A stretch of 64,000 nucleotides of DNA from assembly GCA_001466705.2 (NCBI GenBank), contig LATX02000154.1, forward strand, positions 62,001 through 126,000, in the 5' to 3' direction. Positions 22,300 to 35,733 of the stretch are shown here, piece by piece. The stretch's first letter is position 1, and each line of letters begins with the position of its first letter. The notes under the pieces were generated by a model. The model did no database searches. It was not told where the DNA came from and saw only the letters and a list, made by a program, of their open reading frames with translations. The translations under genes were made by a program, and so were the position numbers. This DNA comes from Moniliophthora roreri. Taxonomy: Eukaryota; Basidiomycota; Agaricomycetes; Agaricales; Marasmiaceae.

Positions 22300-23220
22300 G
22301 TGATTCTCGATGCTAGAATCGCAGGTAAGTAGCTCATACGCCGACCTTGATGTCACTGCCAAACACTAACCAAACGAGGATTTCGGTTGCTTATCGGCGC
22401 GAAAAGGTTCAAGATAGTTTCTAGGTTCAACTAAATACATTCCGTTCGAGATCATATCTAAAGTGTTGCTCAAGTGAAATCGAACGTGCGCATTGATCTG
22501 TCCTATCCAAGCTCGTTTCCGGCTGAATGTCCCCCTAATGGCTTGCTTAGGTTATGGGCCATTCCCCATGTCTGCGGGAAGTTCATAGTGCAACACTAGT
22601 ATACGACCATTTCAGGTAATTAATGAAATGGATGGCTCATGGTTACTCTTTCCTTCTCTTTCCTACCAGCTGATTCCGGTCAAAATCCTTAGTGCGGTAT
22701 ATTGGGACTAGAAAGGTGGGTTCACTTTTGGGACGATACTGCACGGTCATTGTCGACAGAGCTCAGAAACACAGTTGCCATGGAACCCACCGAATGACCT
22801 TATGAAACGCTAGAAGGACTTTCGCGTCGTCATCTTGTGGAGAGGTCCCAGACTCGACGCGACTCTCTTTGACTTTGTTGCTATGACGGAAGCTGATATT
22901 CTAGTGCAACTGGATGAATCGTCACCGCCTGCACTGATAGCCATGAGGTGGAGTATTGAAAAGCTTTGCCTGATGTACGGAGATGAATAGCCGTTCAACT
23001 GCATTACACAGTTTCAGTACTAATAACAGATCTTTATGAAGGTACAGTATTAAAAAACAAGGCATAAAAAGAACAAGGCGTTTCTGATGGGATCCCGGGA
23101 ACAGATTATGATCGTATCACTTGCCGCGGCGCAGCTCTGGATGCAGCATGAAAAATTTCCACATCTTCAAGAAGGTTTGATGTGAACCGAGCTCCGTATT
23201 TAACTCCTCACCAACGAAGA
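22300..23220. other. No supported gene
   Basis: Short frames with no recognisable content. Confidence 0.4.
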
Positions 23221-23325
23221 GACCTTGTAATCATGTCGATTCTAACAACCACGCAAGATGCCTTCTATACGTCAAATCTCTCAACACTGCTTTTTGGCCT
23301 CATTGGCTGACTCGTATGCAATGCA

Positions 23326-23538
23326 GTGAAACACAGGGAGTTGCATGTTCGCTCAAAGAGCTTCACAACCCTTAATCTCGGGCAATTAATAGGACTAATT
23401 GCTGGTCTTGCCGCTTCTCTTGCTATTGTGGCTGCTCTCGTGGCAGTAGCAACTATCGGATGTTGCCTCTGTTGGAGAAATTGTCGGAGGATACTTGGTC
23501 GCTTCGAGTTCGGTACACATCACGAAGGTGATCCTTAG
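23326..23538 (+). CDS. Possible small single-pass membrane protein
   Basis: A frame of about 70 residues carries one strong membrane helix (LIGLIAGLAASLAIVAALVA, followed by VATIGCCLCW) with a basic CWRNCRRILGR flank on the cytosolic side and an acidic end. The start codon is uncertain; an upstream exon from 23234 (MSILTTTQDAFY) is possible. No family recognised. Confidence 0.35.
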   Translation: MKHRELHVRSKSFTTLNLGQLIGLIAGLAASLAIVAALVAVATIGCCLCWRNCRRILGRFEFGTHHEGDP

Positions 23539-23602
23539 TTTTGTGGGCATGACTTGTACAATACTCACCCTTACTCACTTAATAGATAACAGCAACATCG
23601 AG

Positions 23603-23870
23603 TCAACACCCCCATGCTGTTGACAACGGGAGTCTCGGCAGTCTCTCTGCTCTCATCTTCGTCAGGCGGCTCGGGTTCAGCGGCTGCGCCACACCTGTTG
23701 ACATCAGATATCTTCGTTGATCATCGAACATCTGATCCCAATACTCCAAACTCCTATCCCCGTACCCTGCCCCATCACCGAATACACAGCCTCCGCCAAC
23801 TTTGACTTCCTCATACACAGATTCGACGTTACCTGAGTATCGTCCTCCCTCATGGCCATCCTTGCATGGA
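23603..23870 (-). CDS. Possible terminal exon of an unrecognised protein
   Basis: A minus-strand frame ending at 23603 contains GGRYSGNVESVYEEVKVGGG and SLEYWDQMFDDQRRYLMSTG. It is closed upstream by a stop near 23885, so a preceding intron would be needed. Composition is coding-like but nothing identifies it. Confidence 0.3.
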
Positions 23871-24293
23871 AGTCAGTCACTTCCATCACCAGTGTATTGC
23901 GACGCACATCCTTTGCCTAAAGCACCACCAGCTTGATCTCCCACTCCACGCAAAACAGCTTTATGGTCAATGCCGACTTCCTGCCTGCCGGTAAGCCACC
24001 CAGACGCCGATAAACGTTGATGCCAGCCGTCTCTCTTCTTCTCTATTTATACTAGGAATCAAGTTTCAGAGCTGATGCCACAGGGAAACACCAGGATTAT
24101 CACTGAATCACTTGAGCGCTGACGGATTGAGATGATGTTCGGCTTCGGAAGGAATTCTCACACGCTCCCGTGTTGACGTTCGGCCAACATGTGCCGTCTT
24201 CGCCTTGTTCACAAACCATCACCATTGATTCCAGCAGACTGACATATCGGTGCACCGCCTAGATCACATGAAAAGAACCTCTTGATAGAATCC

Positions 24294-26673
24294 ATGAGGC
24301 ACTGTTGGGATGGGCAGCTATTCCCACGGTATTCCAACCCGTCAACGTCAATTCATCACGTCCGACACTTGAGGGAGCCGAGCTTCGCTGGCCCTATTGG
24401 AGTCGTCGCCTCCACAACGAGCCCAACGGAAGCAGATCCCATGAAAATTGACGTAGACGAGGTTTTGACTCAGCTGGAAGCTATCCTGAATGACCGACCA
24501 CAATATCTCAAACTGCTCTCCCAGCGAGGATCGCAAGCGCAAACTCTATTGAACCTACTCCAGACGGTGAGTGACGTGGACCCCTCCCAAGCTCATTCTC
24601 ATGTTTTTCCCTTTCTAGCTCTCCAACATTCCTCCGAGTCATGTCAGCCCCAGATTGCGTTCTTCCATTCTGAAAGCCATGGTTCGACTATCAAAACGTT
24701 CCAAACTCTATCCTGACTCTCTCGCCATTCATAATGTCCGGAGACTCGGAGAACACCCAGTTGACAGCGGGAGGTTTGGTGAAATCTGGAGAGGTTGCTT
24801 TCGAGAGGCTGCGGAGCAGGTCGTCTGTCTCAAAGTGGTGAAACTGTACGCGAGATCGGATGTTGATAAGGTCATAAGAGTACGTGATCAGTCTCTGCTA
24901 TATCTTGATTTAAGTCTGAACGACGCAGCGCGCTTCATTCTCTACAGCATTTTCTGCGTGAAGCAATCCTATGGAGGCAACTCGATCATCCGAATGTGTT
25001 ACCATTTCTTGGGCTCTATTTCCTCGACTCTGAAAAGCGAAGGTTATGCCTAATTTCACCATGGATGGAGAACGGAAATCTTGTGGAGTACTTGGAGAAT
25101 ACGCCTCGTTCGGACGTTGATCACAGAATGTTGGTGGGTCAAGCAGAGGAACATATTGGCACACGGTCTGAAGGGAGATCCAGGCCTTTGATACAGCAAA
25201 CGGTCTACTCTATCTTCATCAGAGAGATATCATTCACGCTGACTTGAAAGGAGTGCGTTATTCAAATTTCTGGATCTCGTATATGAACTTTAGCTTACTT
25301 GGAGCATATTCTGTAGGTCAATATCCTTATGACCTCTTCTGGGAGAGCTACCATCGCCGATTTCGGACTTGCGCGCATTGCCGATGGTCAATTTCTGAAG
25401 ATGACATCAAATAGCAACCCTTCCGGGGGAACAACCCGTTGGCTCGCTCCTGAGCTCCTTGGAACTGACGACGCCGAACCATCTTACGAAAGTGACATAT
25501 ACGCTCTCGGATGCGTATGTTATGAGGTTCGTTCGATTTCATGATAGCTTGGCCCGATACTAATAATTCTAGTATTCGCAGATCTATGCGGGTCGAAGGC
25601 CGTTCCATCACATTACGCTGGAAGCTGCCGTGATATTTCAGGTTATCCAAGGCAAACGACCTACACGTCCTGACGACAGACCAGAGTTGGAAGACAGTAT
25701 ATGGTCTTTAATCATGGCATGCTGGCAGGAAGAGCCCTCGGCACGTCCAGCAGCAGATGAAGTGCTGACCCTGCTCGAGCCAGCCAGCTCTCCTGTCACC
25801 CCGGCGCCTTCCTGGGATCCATGTACTTTCGCCAACGTTTGGACTCCCATACGCAATGTTGATTTAGAAGCCCACGGAGAGGATGTGTACGAACTCCTCT
25901 CCGTAGCTGCTAGCCAAATTGACAATGCATCCCGACGAAAGCGATCTGGATCGGATGCAGCCTCTGCATTCTCCAGCGCCTTCTCGGCGTTTTCGGGAAT
26001 TGATACGGTTGCGGAATCAACGTTCGTAGCGGACCCAATTTTGCCGTCTGGAGCTGATGCTTCACATCCATATGTGGAGGAGCCTCTTCCCTGGCTTAAT
26101 GAACCAGAGTCAGACTCAGACCCAGCTCCTTTCCGGTTCAAACCCTACACGCTTGCGAACATGCTCGATCCCAAAAGTTACGAGGTTCTTCAGGGTTTAG
26201 GTGGAATTGAGGGAGTACTTCGCGGCCTTGGCACTGACGCTACCCATGGTTTGGATCCTGAAGACCCTTCTGCCAAAAGAAATGGAAAACGCCGTCAGGT
26301 TATGCAGACGTCGGCGTCTTTTACTGGTGCAAGGTCTACGAGTGAAAGTGGAGCTGATGACATCCATACTCCTGGGTCTGGTGACAACCGCGAACGAGAA
26401 ACGACAGGTTCCCGAGCTCGTGGTCGGACTATTTCATCTTTCAAGCCGCTTCACAAGCTCAAAGGTCTGCTCTCACTGACCAGGGAACGACTTTTGGTAA
26501 GTGTCGTTTGACATCACCACCACTCGACAAGGAACTCACCCATTCACTTATAGACCCTTCGAATGTCCACTCCAGGTTCAATGGGTTACCAGCCTCTCCC
26601 CAGAGTACAAGGATCGTCGAGTACGTATGTCAATGGGGTGTTGGAAAGCGATGAAGACCTGAGGAGACCGTAG
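24294..26673 (+). CDS. TKL-type protein kinase with long disordered C-terminal tail
   Basis: Seven exons (24294-24566, 24619-24879, 24948-25133, 25184-25252, 25317-25526, 25582-26496, 26554-26673), all phase 0, give 677 residues; the ATG at 24441 is an alternative start. The kinase domain (about residues 120-380) shows the glycine loop SGRFGEIWRG, the beta-3 lysine in VCLKVVK, the hinge segment LISPWMENGNLVEYLE, the catalytic loop HADLKGVNIL (Ala in place of Arg in HRD), DFGLARI, and LAPELL in the APE position. All catalytic residues are present, so activity is expected. The remaining ~280 residues are Ser/Pro/Asp-rich and probably disordered. Such kinases are heavily expanded in Agaricomycetes; substrates are unknown. 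Confidence 0.88.
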
Positions 26674-27659
26674 GAAAAGACTTTTTTACGCGTAGCATAC
26701 TTGTTTCGGGTACGAGTCCTGGTGGCGTTACATCGGTGTAGTCCTTTCGCCGACCTCGAATCATATCATATCATTCTATTCGGCCGTGACACACGCTTAC
26801 CTGTGGCGTCCTCTGTTCCAAAACCGTAGTTTGATAAAGTAGAAGCTATTTGATGCTATGTTTCTCGGAGTTTTACTGTCAAAAAAGCGTTTCATGCCGA
26901 TTCACTCACACATACGCTCTTTAAGGTGATGGGACGAAGAGCTAAACAAGCAGGTCTTCGTATCAAAAAAATCAGTCTCTGTTCTCGGAGAAATATTCCA
27001 GGGAACCCCTTCTAAATACTATTGTGTAATTGAGCGTTGCCACGGAAACCCACAAAGCGCTCTAGCTACTATCATAGGAATCTAGGATGCGCATCAGTCT
27101 ACTACCCGGGGACCTACTACGGCGCTGACTATCTATAGTTGTCCGACATTTCTAGCCCCGACCGTATAGCATTACCCATGTATGCACTATCATCCCGGCC
27201 ACATAACTTGAATGGATGGAAACCTAATAAGCAACCCCACTCCACCGCCCAAGCGGTGCGTTGCAAAGCCAAGACATAGTTTGGGCGGGCGGAGATCAGG
27301 GGTGGAATCGAGGAGTTACAAGTTTTGGGACATGGCGTTCCATCTGTCTACGGGATGAGGAGCGCGCGGTGGGCGGTGGCGGCGGCGGCAAATCTCTCCG
27401 ATGCGTTAGCCACTTGAGGAGATTTGAGAAAAGTTACGAGAGGAGCTGGGCTTTTCGATGCACTTTGCTTATTGCCAAACTGTTAACTATCATACTGAGG
27501 ACAATTTGAAAAACAGACTCACTAAAAAAAAACAATAAAATAAAAAGTGCAGTAAAGTACATAGATGTTGTGCATTTACACTAACTGAGGGTATATCAGA
27601 TACATGAAATAATTATAATGATATACACAAGTTCTTTCAGGATACAACCCTTCTTTGCT
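26674..27659. other. No supported gene
   Basis: 3' flank of the kinase gene and 3' flank of the P450 gene. The only frame of note (27261-27509, plus) has a Gly run from a GGC repeat near 27375-27390 and no other support. Confidence 0.5.
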
Positions 27660-29588
27660 TCATCGCCTCCTAGCCCTCACATCAACCTCCAACGGCGCCC
27701 TCAATGCAACAAAGTAATCCTTAGCCTTCTCTGGCCAATCTTCCCACTCGAATCCTTCCTTGAACCGAAACTCGTACTTTTGCATCAGCAATGATATCAC
27801 CATCATCATCTCCCTTCGCGCAAGGTTCTTGCCGACACAGTTGGCTGGACCGTATGAAAAGGGAATATACGCCTCGTAATCGAGTATCTGGGGTGGAGAA
27901 TACACTGATGCTGACGGTGACACCGGCGTTGAAGGAGAGAGAGGCGAATCAATAATAACAGGTGAAGAAGGCGTGTAGGAAGGCGCATTCGACGTTGGGT
28001 TGAAATTGGGATCAACCAACCAACGAGAAGGATCAAAATCATCTGTGTTGGGGTAAAAGTGGTATGCCCTACGATGGACACAGTATACGGGAACGTAAAC
28101 CTGTGTGCCTTGAGGAAGGAAATGACCTGCAATCTCTCGAGCTTCTACGACAGTTCGAGGTCCGCCGGTTGGTACGGGAGGCATCAGTCGTAAACATTCA
28201 TCGATGCATGCTCCTAGGATCTTCATCCTTCCATGACGAGATGCGTCGAGGGCGTCATCGCCGTCAGGGTACACTTCGTCCACTTCATTCTGTAGACGCT
28301 TGTACCACTCTGGATTTGCCAATAAGAACCAAAAGAGCGAGGTCATCGCGGAAGCTGTAGTATCGGATCCAGCGACAATGGCCAACGCCGAGTCAGAAGT
28401 GACGGTTTCGAGGGATGGTGGTGATTTTTCGAGACCAGCCTCATCGGTAAGGTGATACCATAGATCCTTGGTACGAGCACCATTGGCAACACGCGCAGAA
28501 GACCATGACCTCCCGAAATCCAACATCTTTTGTACATTATGTGCGAGAACGGCCTGATACCCAGGGAAGAACCTTAACCAGGGTATATGAGTGAGAATCT
28601 CAGACGTCTTGGCAGCAATCTCGATAAGCCCAATCAATCCATGTTTATCTTGGCCGTTGAGCAACATCTGAGGACCAGAGTTACCAGCACCAAATGCCAT
28701 ATCGGCCATGAAATCGATGCTAAAGTACCCAAGCCACCTTCCGAGGTCGACTTGAGAACGGGAAGCAAGACCTTCGACAAGTTGGGTTGCATGTCGGTAG
28801 ATGATGTCCTCGTATTCGCGGAGAGATTCAGAGCTCATTCCGCGGTTCCACATGCGACGACGGGCAGTATGGGGGTCGCCAACGAGCTCGAGGAGAGAGC
28901 CTTCTGTACGTTCGTCTCGGCGGACTTGGTAGCCTACAAGAGAATTGTAAGAAAAAAAAAAAAGGGAGAACAGCAAGGGAAACTATGACATACCTTGGCC
29001 TTTAGGGAGACCATTAGGGCCAAGCACTGCCTTTATAGAATCAACATCTATGACCGAGATTTCATTTGGACCTATAATGATATATAATTAGTTTAGATGG
29101 AATTGAAGAAGAATAGCTGTAACAACAACATACCAGTTCGAACGACTGTACCGTATTCATCATGTAGAGCCTTCAACATATGATGCTGTTGACCCTTCCA
29201 GCAGATGTACGCTCGCCAGAGCTTGGAAACTTTGAACATGGTAGGTCCGGGGATCTCAGCCAGTGGATGATAGGGTGATAGGCGATAGGCGATAACGGCG
29301 GTTATCAGGAACGTGTAGAATGTGACATATGAGATAGCGAGTGATAGAGTATCAAGGGTATTGAAGGAAAAACATAACCCCGTGGGCCCCAAGGCAAGGA
29401 GGAGGAGGTATGGTAGGAAGGTGTGCCGCGTAGGTTCACTTGTTCTGAACAATTGATGTGTAGCCTGAAAGACGGTGAGTCAGTTGGTTTGGTCATGCTA
29501 AACATGAGGTCTAACTCACAACACCAGAGAGTGCGGCTACGCCCGTTAATTTGAGAGTGACATTGAGTGCTGCGCTAAAGATGTTCAT
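27660..29588 (-). CDS. Cytochrome P450 monooxygenase
   Basis: Four exons (29588-29520, 29464-29134, 29071-28994, 28933-27660) give 583 residues with consistent phases. The N-terminus has hydrophobic segments (LPYLLLLALGPTGLCF, AISYVTFYTFLITAVIAY) followed by the proline hinge HPLAEIPGPT, as in ER-anchored microsomal P450s. The I-helix oxygen-binding motif AGSDTT, the ExxR motif in ECLRLMPP and the haem-binding FSYGPANCVGKNLA with its cysteine ligand are all present. A Pro/Ser-rich insertion (about residues 475-520) before the haem loop is unusual. The segment WLGYFSIDFMADMAFG suggests the fungal group often annotated as nitrogen-upregulated P450s; that is a resemblance only. The substrate is unknown. 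The intron before exon 4 holds a run of 12 T. Confidence 0.9.
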
Positions 29589-31254
29589 GGGTTAAGCGAT
29601 GGGAGTTAATTCGACTCAGCTAATAATCCTGTACTTTATATATACACCTTTGTTCGCAGCCGTATATTCACAGAAGCGAAGAAGTTCGGCATGACAGTAG
29701 CGCATGGCTGTGCACAGCAGTGAGCGTCAAAAAACCGCATACACCAGAAGCGCATCAAATCAAACACATCCCTGTGACTCATACAGCCCAAGTCGGTTGC
29801 TTGACAGTTGGACATGTCCCAACTACGCCATGCTACGCAAAAAATACTGTGCTCGTCCCGATAGCTGTAATGATTGTCCGAGTCAGTTGCTACGGCACCG
29901 ATCTACAGGTGGGTGCACTCACCGTAAGACATGGGATTACGGCAGTGAAACTTCTCCTGCTCCATGATCGAGAAATCGAGACGTTCGTCCAACGGTATGC
30001 ATTGCGATGAAAACGCCCCTCCAACTAGCCCAGTCCCACCTCGAACGAATATCATTCCCACAATGAGAAGTATCTCCATGGCTAGAAGAACAATAATTGA
30101 AACCTAAGGAGAGTCGAATTCTCCGAATAGAACCGAATAGAATCTATACTCAGAGTTCCCCCAACGATATTCAGTTCGAGGGTCAGCTGGTACAGCAATG
30201 ATGTGAAGCGGTGTAAAGAAAGGAGTGTGTCACAATGTCAGTTGTCACACACCCGTCGGTCGGAAAGGCAGTGCTAAATCCCGCCACGTGTCCACTTCCC
30301 GATGACAAACGCGTCGCGGAGCTGTTGCGGATCTCCACTTCATCAATAGCGGAGAATGCGATATAGACAAGCGGGATTTTCGCTAGGTTACACTAGAGAG
30401 AGAGAGAGAGAGAGGTAGTGATATTAGGACTTGGCGTTCCTGTGCCTCACCGAATATTGACTGACCGAGATTGTGTATTTCGTTTCATGTGCAGCGTGTT
30501 TTCTACATAGAAGATTCAACGAGTGGTTCTGGAGAGGCCTAGTCACATACCATGACATATTACCGAAGAGAACGGGAGTGGAGAGATACTCATCGCATTC
30601 CTAGCACTGTTTTGCTTGACCGATTATTGTTTCTGACCACATTATATCCACAAGCCTTGAGACCGGAAACGGAGGGACTCTGAATACATTTAGTCATAGC
30701 TCAGATCTCCAGAGATCAACGAGTTGTACTTGGGACAAAGATTATCCCAAACGACTGCAAGCGGCATACAGTCACTATCTTACAGCATTCCATAAAAGCC
30801 ATACCGGGAGGATCTAGTACACCCACTGGTCCTTTCAGCAATCACCACAGCGAACAGAAAGTGCCTACGGGAGACCATAGCTGTACAACTCACAGGGTTT
30901 CTATAATTGTACATGCTGCTACCTGCGACTTGGACGTCGAATATACTAGATAATGAGTTGAATAGATCAGGACAGCGCCAGAGAGAAATGTTTGCCGAAA
31001 CGTAACATCATATAAGTGAATCGGATCAACATCAGTATTAAACCCCGGAGCAAGCATGGTTAGAAAACAGACCTCGAGACCGGCATCAGAGACCTTTATA
31101 ACCTTATTCAGTGGGGAGCGAATAAGCCCAGGCCAGTAGACAAAAGAGTATTCGCTAGCTGTGCCTCAAATGACGAATGGTAACACCATTGATGGCGTTA
31201 CGAAGGACATTCCGTTAGCAAAGCTGCCCACTCCAAGCACGGAATTCGTGCTTG
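29589..31254. other. Intergenic; no supported gene
   Basis: Contains a (GA)n microsatellite at 30395-30414 and a short TGTCACA/TGTGACA-like palindromic cluster near 30228-30252. No coding frame is supported. Confidence 0.5.
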
Positions 31255-31390
31255 TTTCATCGGTGGAGGGGGCCAGGTGGTCTGGCTATCGCGATGCCGC
31301 TGCTGGTTCTCGATGATGGCCATGGAAGGTCATGCCAAACACTACCAAACAGGCCTGGAACCTCCGCTCCGTGCCCCCGGTCCCCCTACT
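31255..31390 (-). repeat. Dispersed repeat, copy 3 (with the uninterrupted site)
   Basis: Read on the minus strand it contains GTAGTAGGGGGACCGGGGGC, then ACGGAGCGGAGGTTCCAGG, TAGTGTTTGGCATG and GCGATAGCCAGACCA. It is the empty-site reference for the TIR element at 21992-22155. Confidence 0.75.
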
Positions 31391-31644
31391 ACAGCACAAC
31401 GTAAGGAGTGAGATGCCCAGCGCTCAACTGAGATACGCCCCGCATGAAAAAGTAAGACTTACAATGAAGGAGTACCGCACAGCAGTTTGCAAACGTTTGA
31501 TCCGGAGCAAAGTGTCTCAGTAGCGATCCTGACCCGGCTTACCGGCATAGATAATCAAAAAATAGGCTTCCTTGGGGAAAATGATTCACTCCACCTACAA
31601 TCATCAGTATCACAGAGCCATCATGGTTATCAATCTAAAACAAC

Positions 31645-32043
31645 CTACGTTCGCCATAACGCACGCGATACGATCTCGATCATGAAATCACTGTAATCAA
31701 CTTGATCCGAACGTCTACCTTCTACCAAACCGTACACTGATGACGGATGCCACCTTGCGATAGTACATCGAATGTGTAAGAATATGAATGAACCAGGTCG
31801 TATACAGCAATGATCAAACAATGACGCACTTGCATAGATGGGAGTGATACCGGAATGCGCCGGCTTGATTTGATCGGGAACCTGAAACTGATAACTCTTT
31901 TTGCGATATGAAAACACCAGGCGGTCTCTTTCTTTCTGGAAAGAATTCGTGCCAGTGCTAAAGAAAAAATCAGCGAAACAGCCAGAATGCGGGAGGATGT
32001 TATCGTTCAACTGATTTAATGACGTTGAGCTTGAAAGTGTCAC
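31645..32043 (-). other. Open frame of uncertain status
   Basis: A 132-residue frame without an ATG at its upstream end. The first half (SLNQLNDNILPHSG, RDRLVFSYRKKSYQFQVPDQ) looks coding, and a GTGCGT donor lies near 31830. Upstream and downstream exons could not be found and no family is recognised. Confidence 0.25.
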
Positions 32044-33954
32044 CCCCCCTGTGCGTAAATTTACTCATGTATCAGTTCCTGTGCTACTACTAGTCGACCT
32101 TTTGCGCAGTGATGAATGAGTCAAAGCATAGGACGCCTGGATGACTAGATTGACTCGTTGATGCCTGCGGGGCGAGTTAATGAAAAGAATACTACGTAGA
32201 AGTACTAACCAAAAAAAAAATGAGTAATGGTGGCATATGCATCATTCAAAAATACATACCACGCTTTCGACTTTGGCAAGTGTCGTAATTCAGGCACTTG
32301 ACGCCACAGAACTGACTGGAGCGCTCAGGACAGACGCGCGAAGAGATACTGCTGATAGAATTGAAGTTATCAGGGAATCTAACGGACCATAGGATATATC
32401 TATTGAAAGGATTTGTCTAGTCAAGGAATCGCAAATTCAAAAAGTCGTTTGTGCGAGACCATTCCAAGTTCCTAGGGCGACAACGCCAAGTTGTACTCGA
32501 CGTCGTCTTCATATATCATGGCGTTAATAATGAATCACGGATGGCCGCTCACTGTCACGCAATGCCACAGATTTCTATTCAGTTGCGTGAGCAGCTAGGA
32601 GTATGACTGTCAGGACGTTGGACCAACAATCAATCAAATCCAAGGCAAAGTGCTTACCATGCCATATACCAAGACATTGTTCCCCCCCCCCCGGCAAAAA
32701 CTGGCTCTGGATGACTCTTAATGTGAGTATCCATGCTGAATAAAGAGTGCCCTTTCAGTAGTAAATGATGAAACCACCTGTTATCTTCCTCAAAAGCTGA
32801 TATCCAGGTTACAGACACTCTGTGTGGATACTGATTTGTATACCTCTCTGTTTCCTGGTATTCACCACTCCATCCTCAACTTTCAGGCATTCTGAAGTAG
32901 GGATAGTAGTTTATTGTTCCATCTGGTTCATCTTCTCTGACCATGAATACCTACACTCAACCTGACTAAATAAGGGAGAACTCACGTCGAATTGTTTCCG
33001 TTTAGACTGTTTACATGCATTGTAGAGCCATCCACTACAGGGCAATTATCAATGAACCAACTCTACAGGCATGGAATCTTACCTCTGTGACAATCATTGT
33101 GATCCTTTCCAAATTCCTTGCATCTGTCTGGATTTCAAACTGGTCTCTGACGGGCCACAACATTTTCACGTAACGCATGTAAGTATAACGTTACTGACTT
33201 GCATGTCAGTAATGGTCAAGTAACATTACAGTAACATACCTTAGGAGATAAAGTAGCAGTATGTCATAGAAATGGGAGAGGATGACAATCAATGGACGTA
33301 CCTTGTAAGTAACGTTTCAGGTGAGTCATCGCCGTTGCTGTTCAACTTGCTCCTGTCGTCGCTAGTTCCCAAAACCCATGACGTGATTGATGATACTGAT
33401 CTTATCGGATCAGTTCCCAGGCTTAGTACGTCAAGATGAAGCAGAAAGAACACGTCGTGAGGCTCCTTGGCCCAAGCCAGAATCAGTGAAGAAGTAGTAC
33501 TTGGGAAAATTGTCTCTGGTATGCAGTACGTCATACTGTAGAGAAAGGAACTGAAACTATAAAAGCAGAGAATTGAGATAAGATTGTGGCTGTGATCTCT
33601 GCTAAGATAACATGGATGATGTTTGAAGTATGGAAGTTACTTTTCATATGTAGAAGCATCTATGGGTAAGAAAACAGCTATCAGCAGAAATCATTAAGGA
33701 AGGAATTGAGAACTGAAAGAGAAAATGTAAGTGCCCACCAACACTAATGCCCATTCCCAAAGCATCCTAGTGACTCTTTCAGCTTTCTTTACTATCTTGT
33801 GTGCTAAATTAGTCTATTGTCACTCAAAATAGCTGTCTATGTGCTGTGCTAAACTTGTCTATCACACTTCACTAGTTTATGACTGAGGTTCCACACTTCT
33901 AGCCTCATTGTTAGATGATGGTAGTGCTAGTCATTGGAATGATATTGCTAAAGT
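32044..33954. other. No supported gene
   Basis: Holds a C homopolymer of 12 near 32684-32695 and a small GTTACTG/CAGTAAC cluster (33185-33240). Ends at the N at 33955. Confidence 0.45.
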
Positions 33955-33955
33955 N

Positions 33956-35732
33956 CACTGGGAATGTACGAATGCGAACGTAGGAAGAAACTTTCCTCGC
34001 ACATCTGGATGTAAGAGTCATAGCGATCCTTTTCTTTGTCGTAATAAATAGACAAGTTGGCACAAGTGCCACCAATATCGTCAACTTGACAGAAACAAGA
34101 ATGCGGACGATACTATCCACAAGAGCCTTACAAAGAAAATCTGACTTGAATGTGAACGTCAGTCCCTAGTCGAAATGAAACGCTAAACTCTCACCTGGTA
34201 GACTTTGGCGCAATCTTGATAGGGCTCCTAACGGACCGGATTTAGGTCGGATTTGGATCCATCCACTCGGATTGTCGTTGTCGAGGTACAATAACAGTCC
34301 GCCATTCGTGGATTGCAATCTGAGGATATCCATCGGATGGAGGGTCAGCGGATAGGCGCTCTACCAGCGTTTGCGATTGGAGACTGGCTCCCACGACGAT
34401 AACTTGCCTCTAATTATTTCACCTCATGCTTCGGATGTTCTTCCAGGCCGTGGACACTCCGCTAGGACCTTGAGAAGCCTAAAAACCCTAAATGATGTTT
34501 TAGTGAGCTTCTTCGAGAAATTGGAGGGACTGGAAGTAGAGGAAGTGGTGTATGAATTTGGGCGTGGGTTCAGGTATGGAGGTTATACGCTCTGACGCAC
34601 CGTTCGAATGACTTGACTTTCTGTACCCCGTAGATGTCATTTTTAGTCAGAAGCTTCCAGAAACCCACAACAGAAGACAAAAACTCACTTCGGACGTCTC
34701 GACTTCACTCTTGAACACGTCAGTAGTATTCGCCGAAAACCCTCTTTTGCACATGTGATCTATCCGTCGGATTACCCGCCGTCTGAAGCATAGCAATTCG
34801 GATTGAGGATCGTCGAAGAACGCCAACTTGAGAGACAATCCGATTGGATGGGGCCCTAAATGACCTTGATAATAGCCTGGAATCAAGCGGCTAAAAGTGG
34901 TGGATTCTCACGTCTGGGCGGCGGGGCCGCTCCACTTTGGGGTTCCACATCCTAGATATTCAAGGCACTTCCTGATCTCGAAGACAAAGCCATGCAATGA
35001 TTACGAGCATTCATCAGAACGGGAGGTCAAGACGAGCTACTGGAATTGAATAGCACCCACGAAAGCAATCTATAATTGTGTCTGTCGTCTCTATTCCAGA
35101 CTCGAAGAATCGATGTCTGTACCCTAGACCCCTAAGTTGATTCTTAGAGAAGAAGTCGACCTTGTGCTGTCTTAGCTGAAGTGGGGAAGGATGACGGAAT
35201 CAGTACACCAGAGTCATCGATCTTTCTATGCGCGATGAGAAAAGGGGGCTTACTTATCTTCCCGCCATTTGCACGTTTAACGTTCATCCAATAAACGGAC
35301 AAGGATTGGGCCGCTTCAAGTAAGTGACGAGGCAACCCAATGAACGTTCCTTGATACCAAGCCACAGATATTCCGGGGGCACCAGGATTTCCCATGGCAC
35401 TTTCTGCTCTTTCACCCTTCCACTGTCAATTCCAGTGATTCTACTGTGTTCAATACAGTTATGTAGTTATGGAATAAGACTATATCACACACATTCCCAG
35501 TGGCTATTTTGTGGGCTCTTGCAATTCATGCTTTTTGGCAAAAAAAAGTCCAGCAAGTTGGGAAGTGGGGAGGAGGGTTCCAGGCCCCTGAAAGTGAGTC
35601 ACAAAACACCAATTTATTCTAGTAAGAAGTTCAGAAAGTTGTGGAAAGTGGGTGCAATAGGGTGACTTTCTGATCCCACCCCCCCACCCCCCGCCTAGAA
35701 ATACATTTTTGTGTCTTCAAGCAGCTGTGGGC
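33956..35732. repeat. Redundant contig identical to 40388-42164
   Basis: This 1,777-base block lies between two single N characters (33955 and 35733) and appears identical, over every stretch compared, to 40388-42164 (offset 6432). It begins and ends exactly at the contig joins. The natural reading is one small contig placed in the scaffold although its sequence is already contained in the larger one. Its first 286 bases also recur at 39607-39892. Confidence 0.85.
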
Positions 35733-35733
35733 N

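Noticed and set aside
25638..26141. 167-residue minus-strand frame
   Set aside because: It is antisense to the long kinase exon, whose frame and motifs are clear.
27375..27395. Gly-rich protein at 27261-27509
   Set aside because: The glycine run comes from a short GGC repeat and there are no splice sites, motifs or conserved flanks.
28587..28988. 133-residue plus-strand frame
   Set aside because: Antisense to the P450 coding exon.
34371..34595. A gene duplicated at 34371 and 40803
   Set aside because: Both copies lie within the redundant 1,777-base block; there is at most one locus, and its coding status is unclear.
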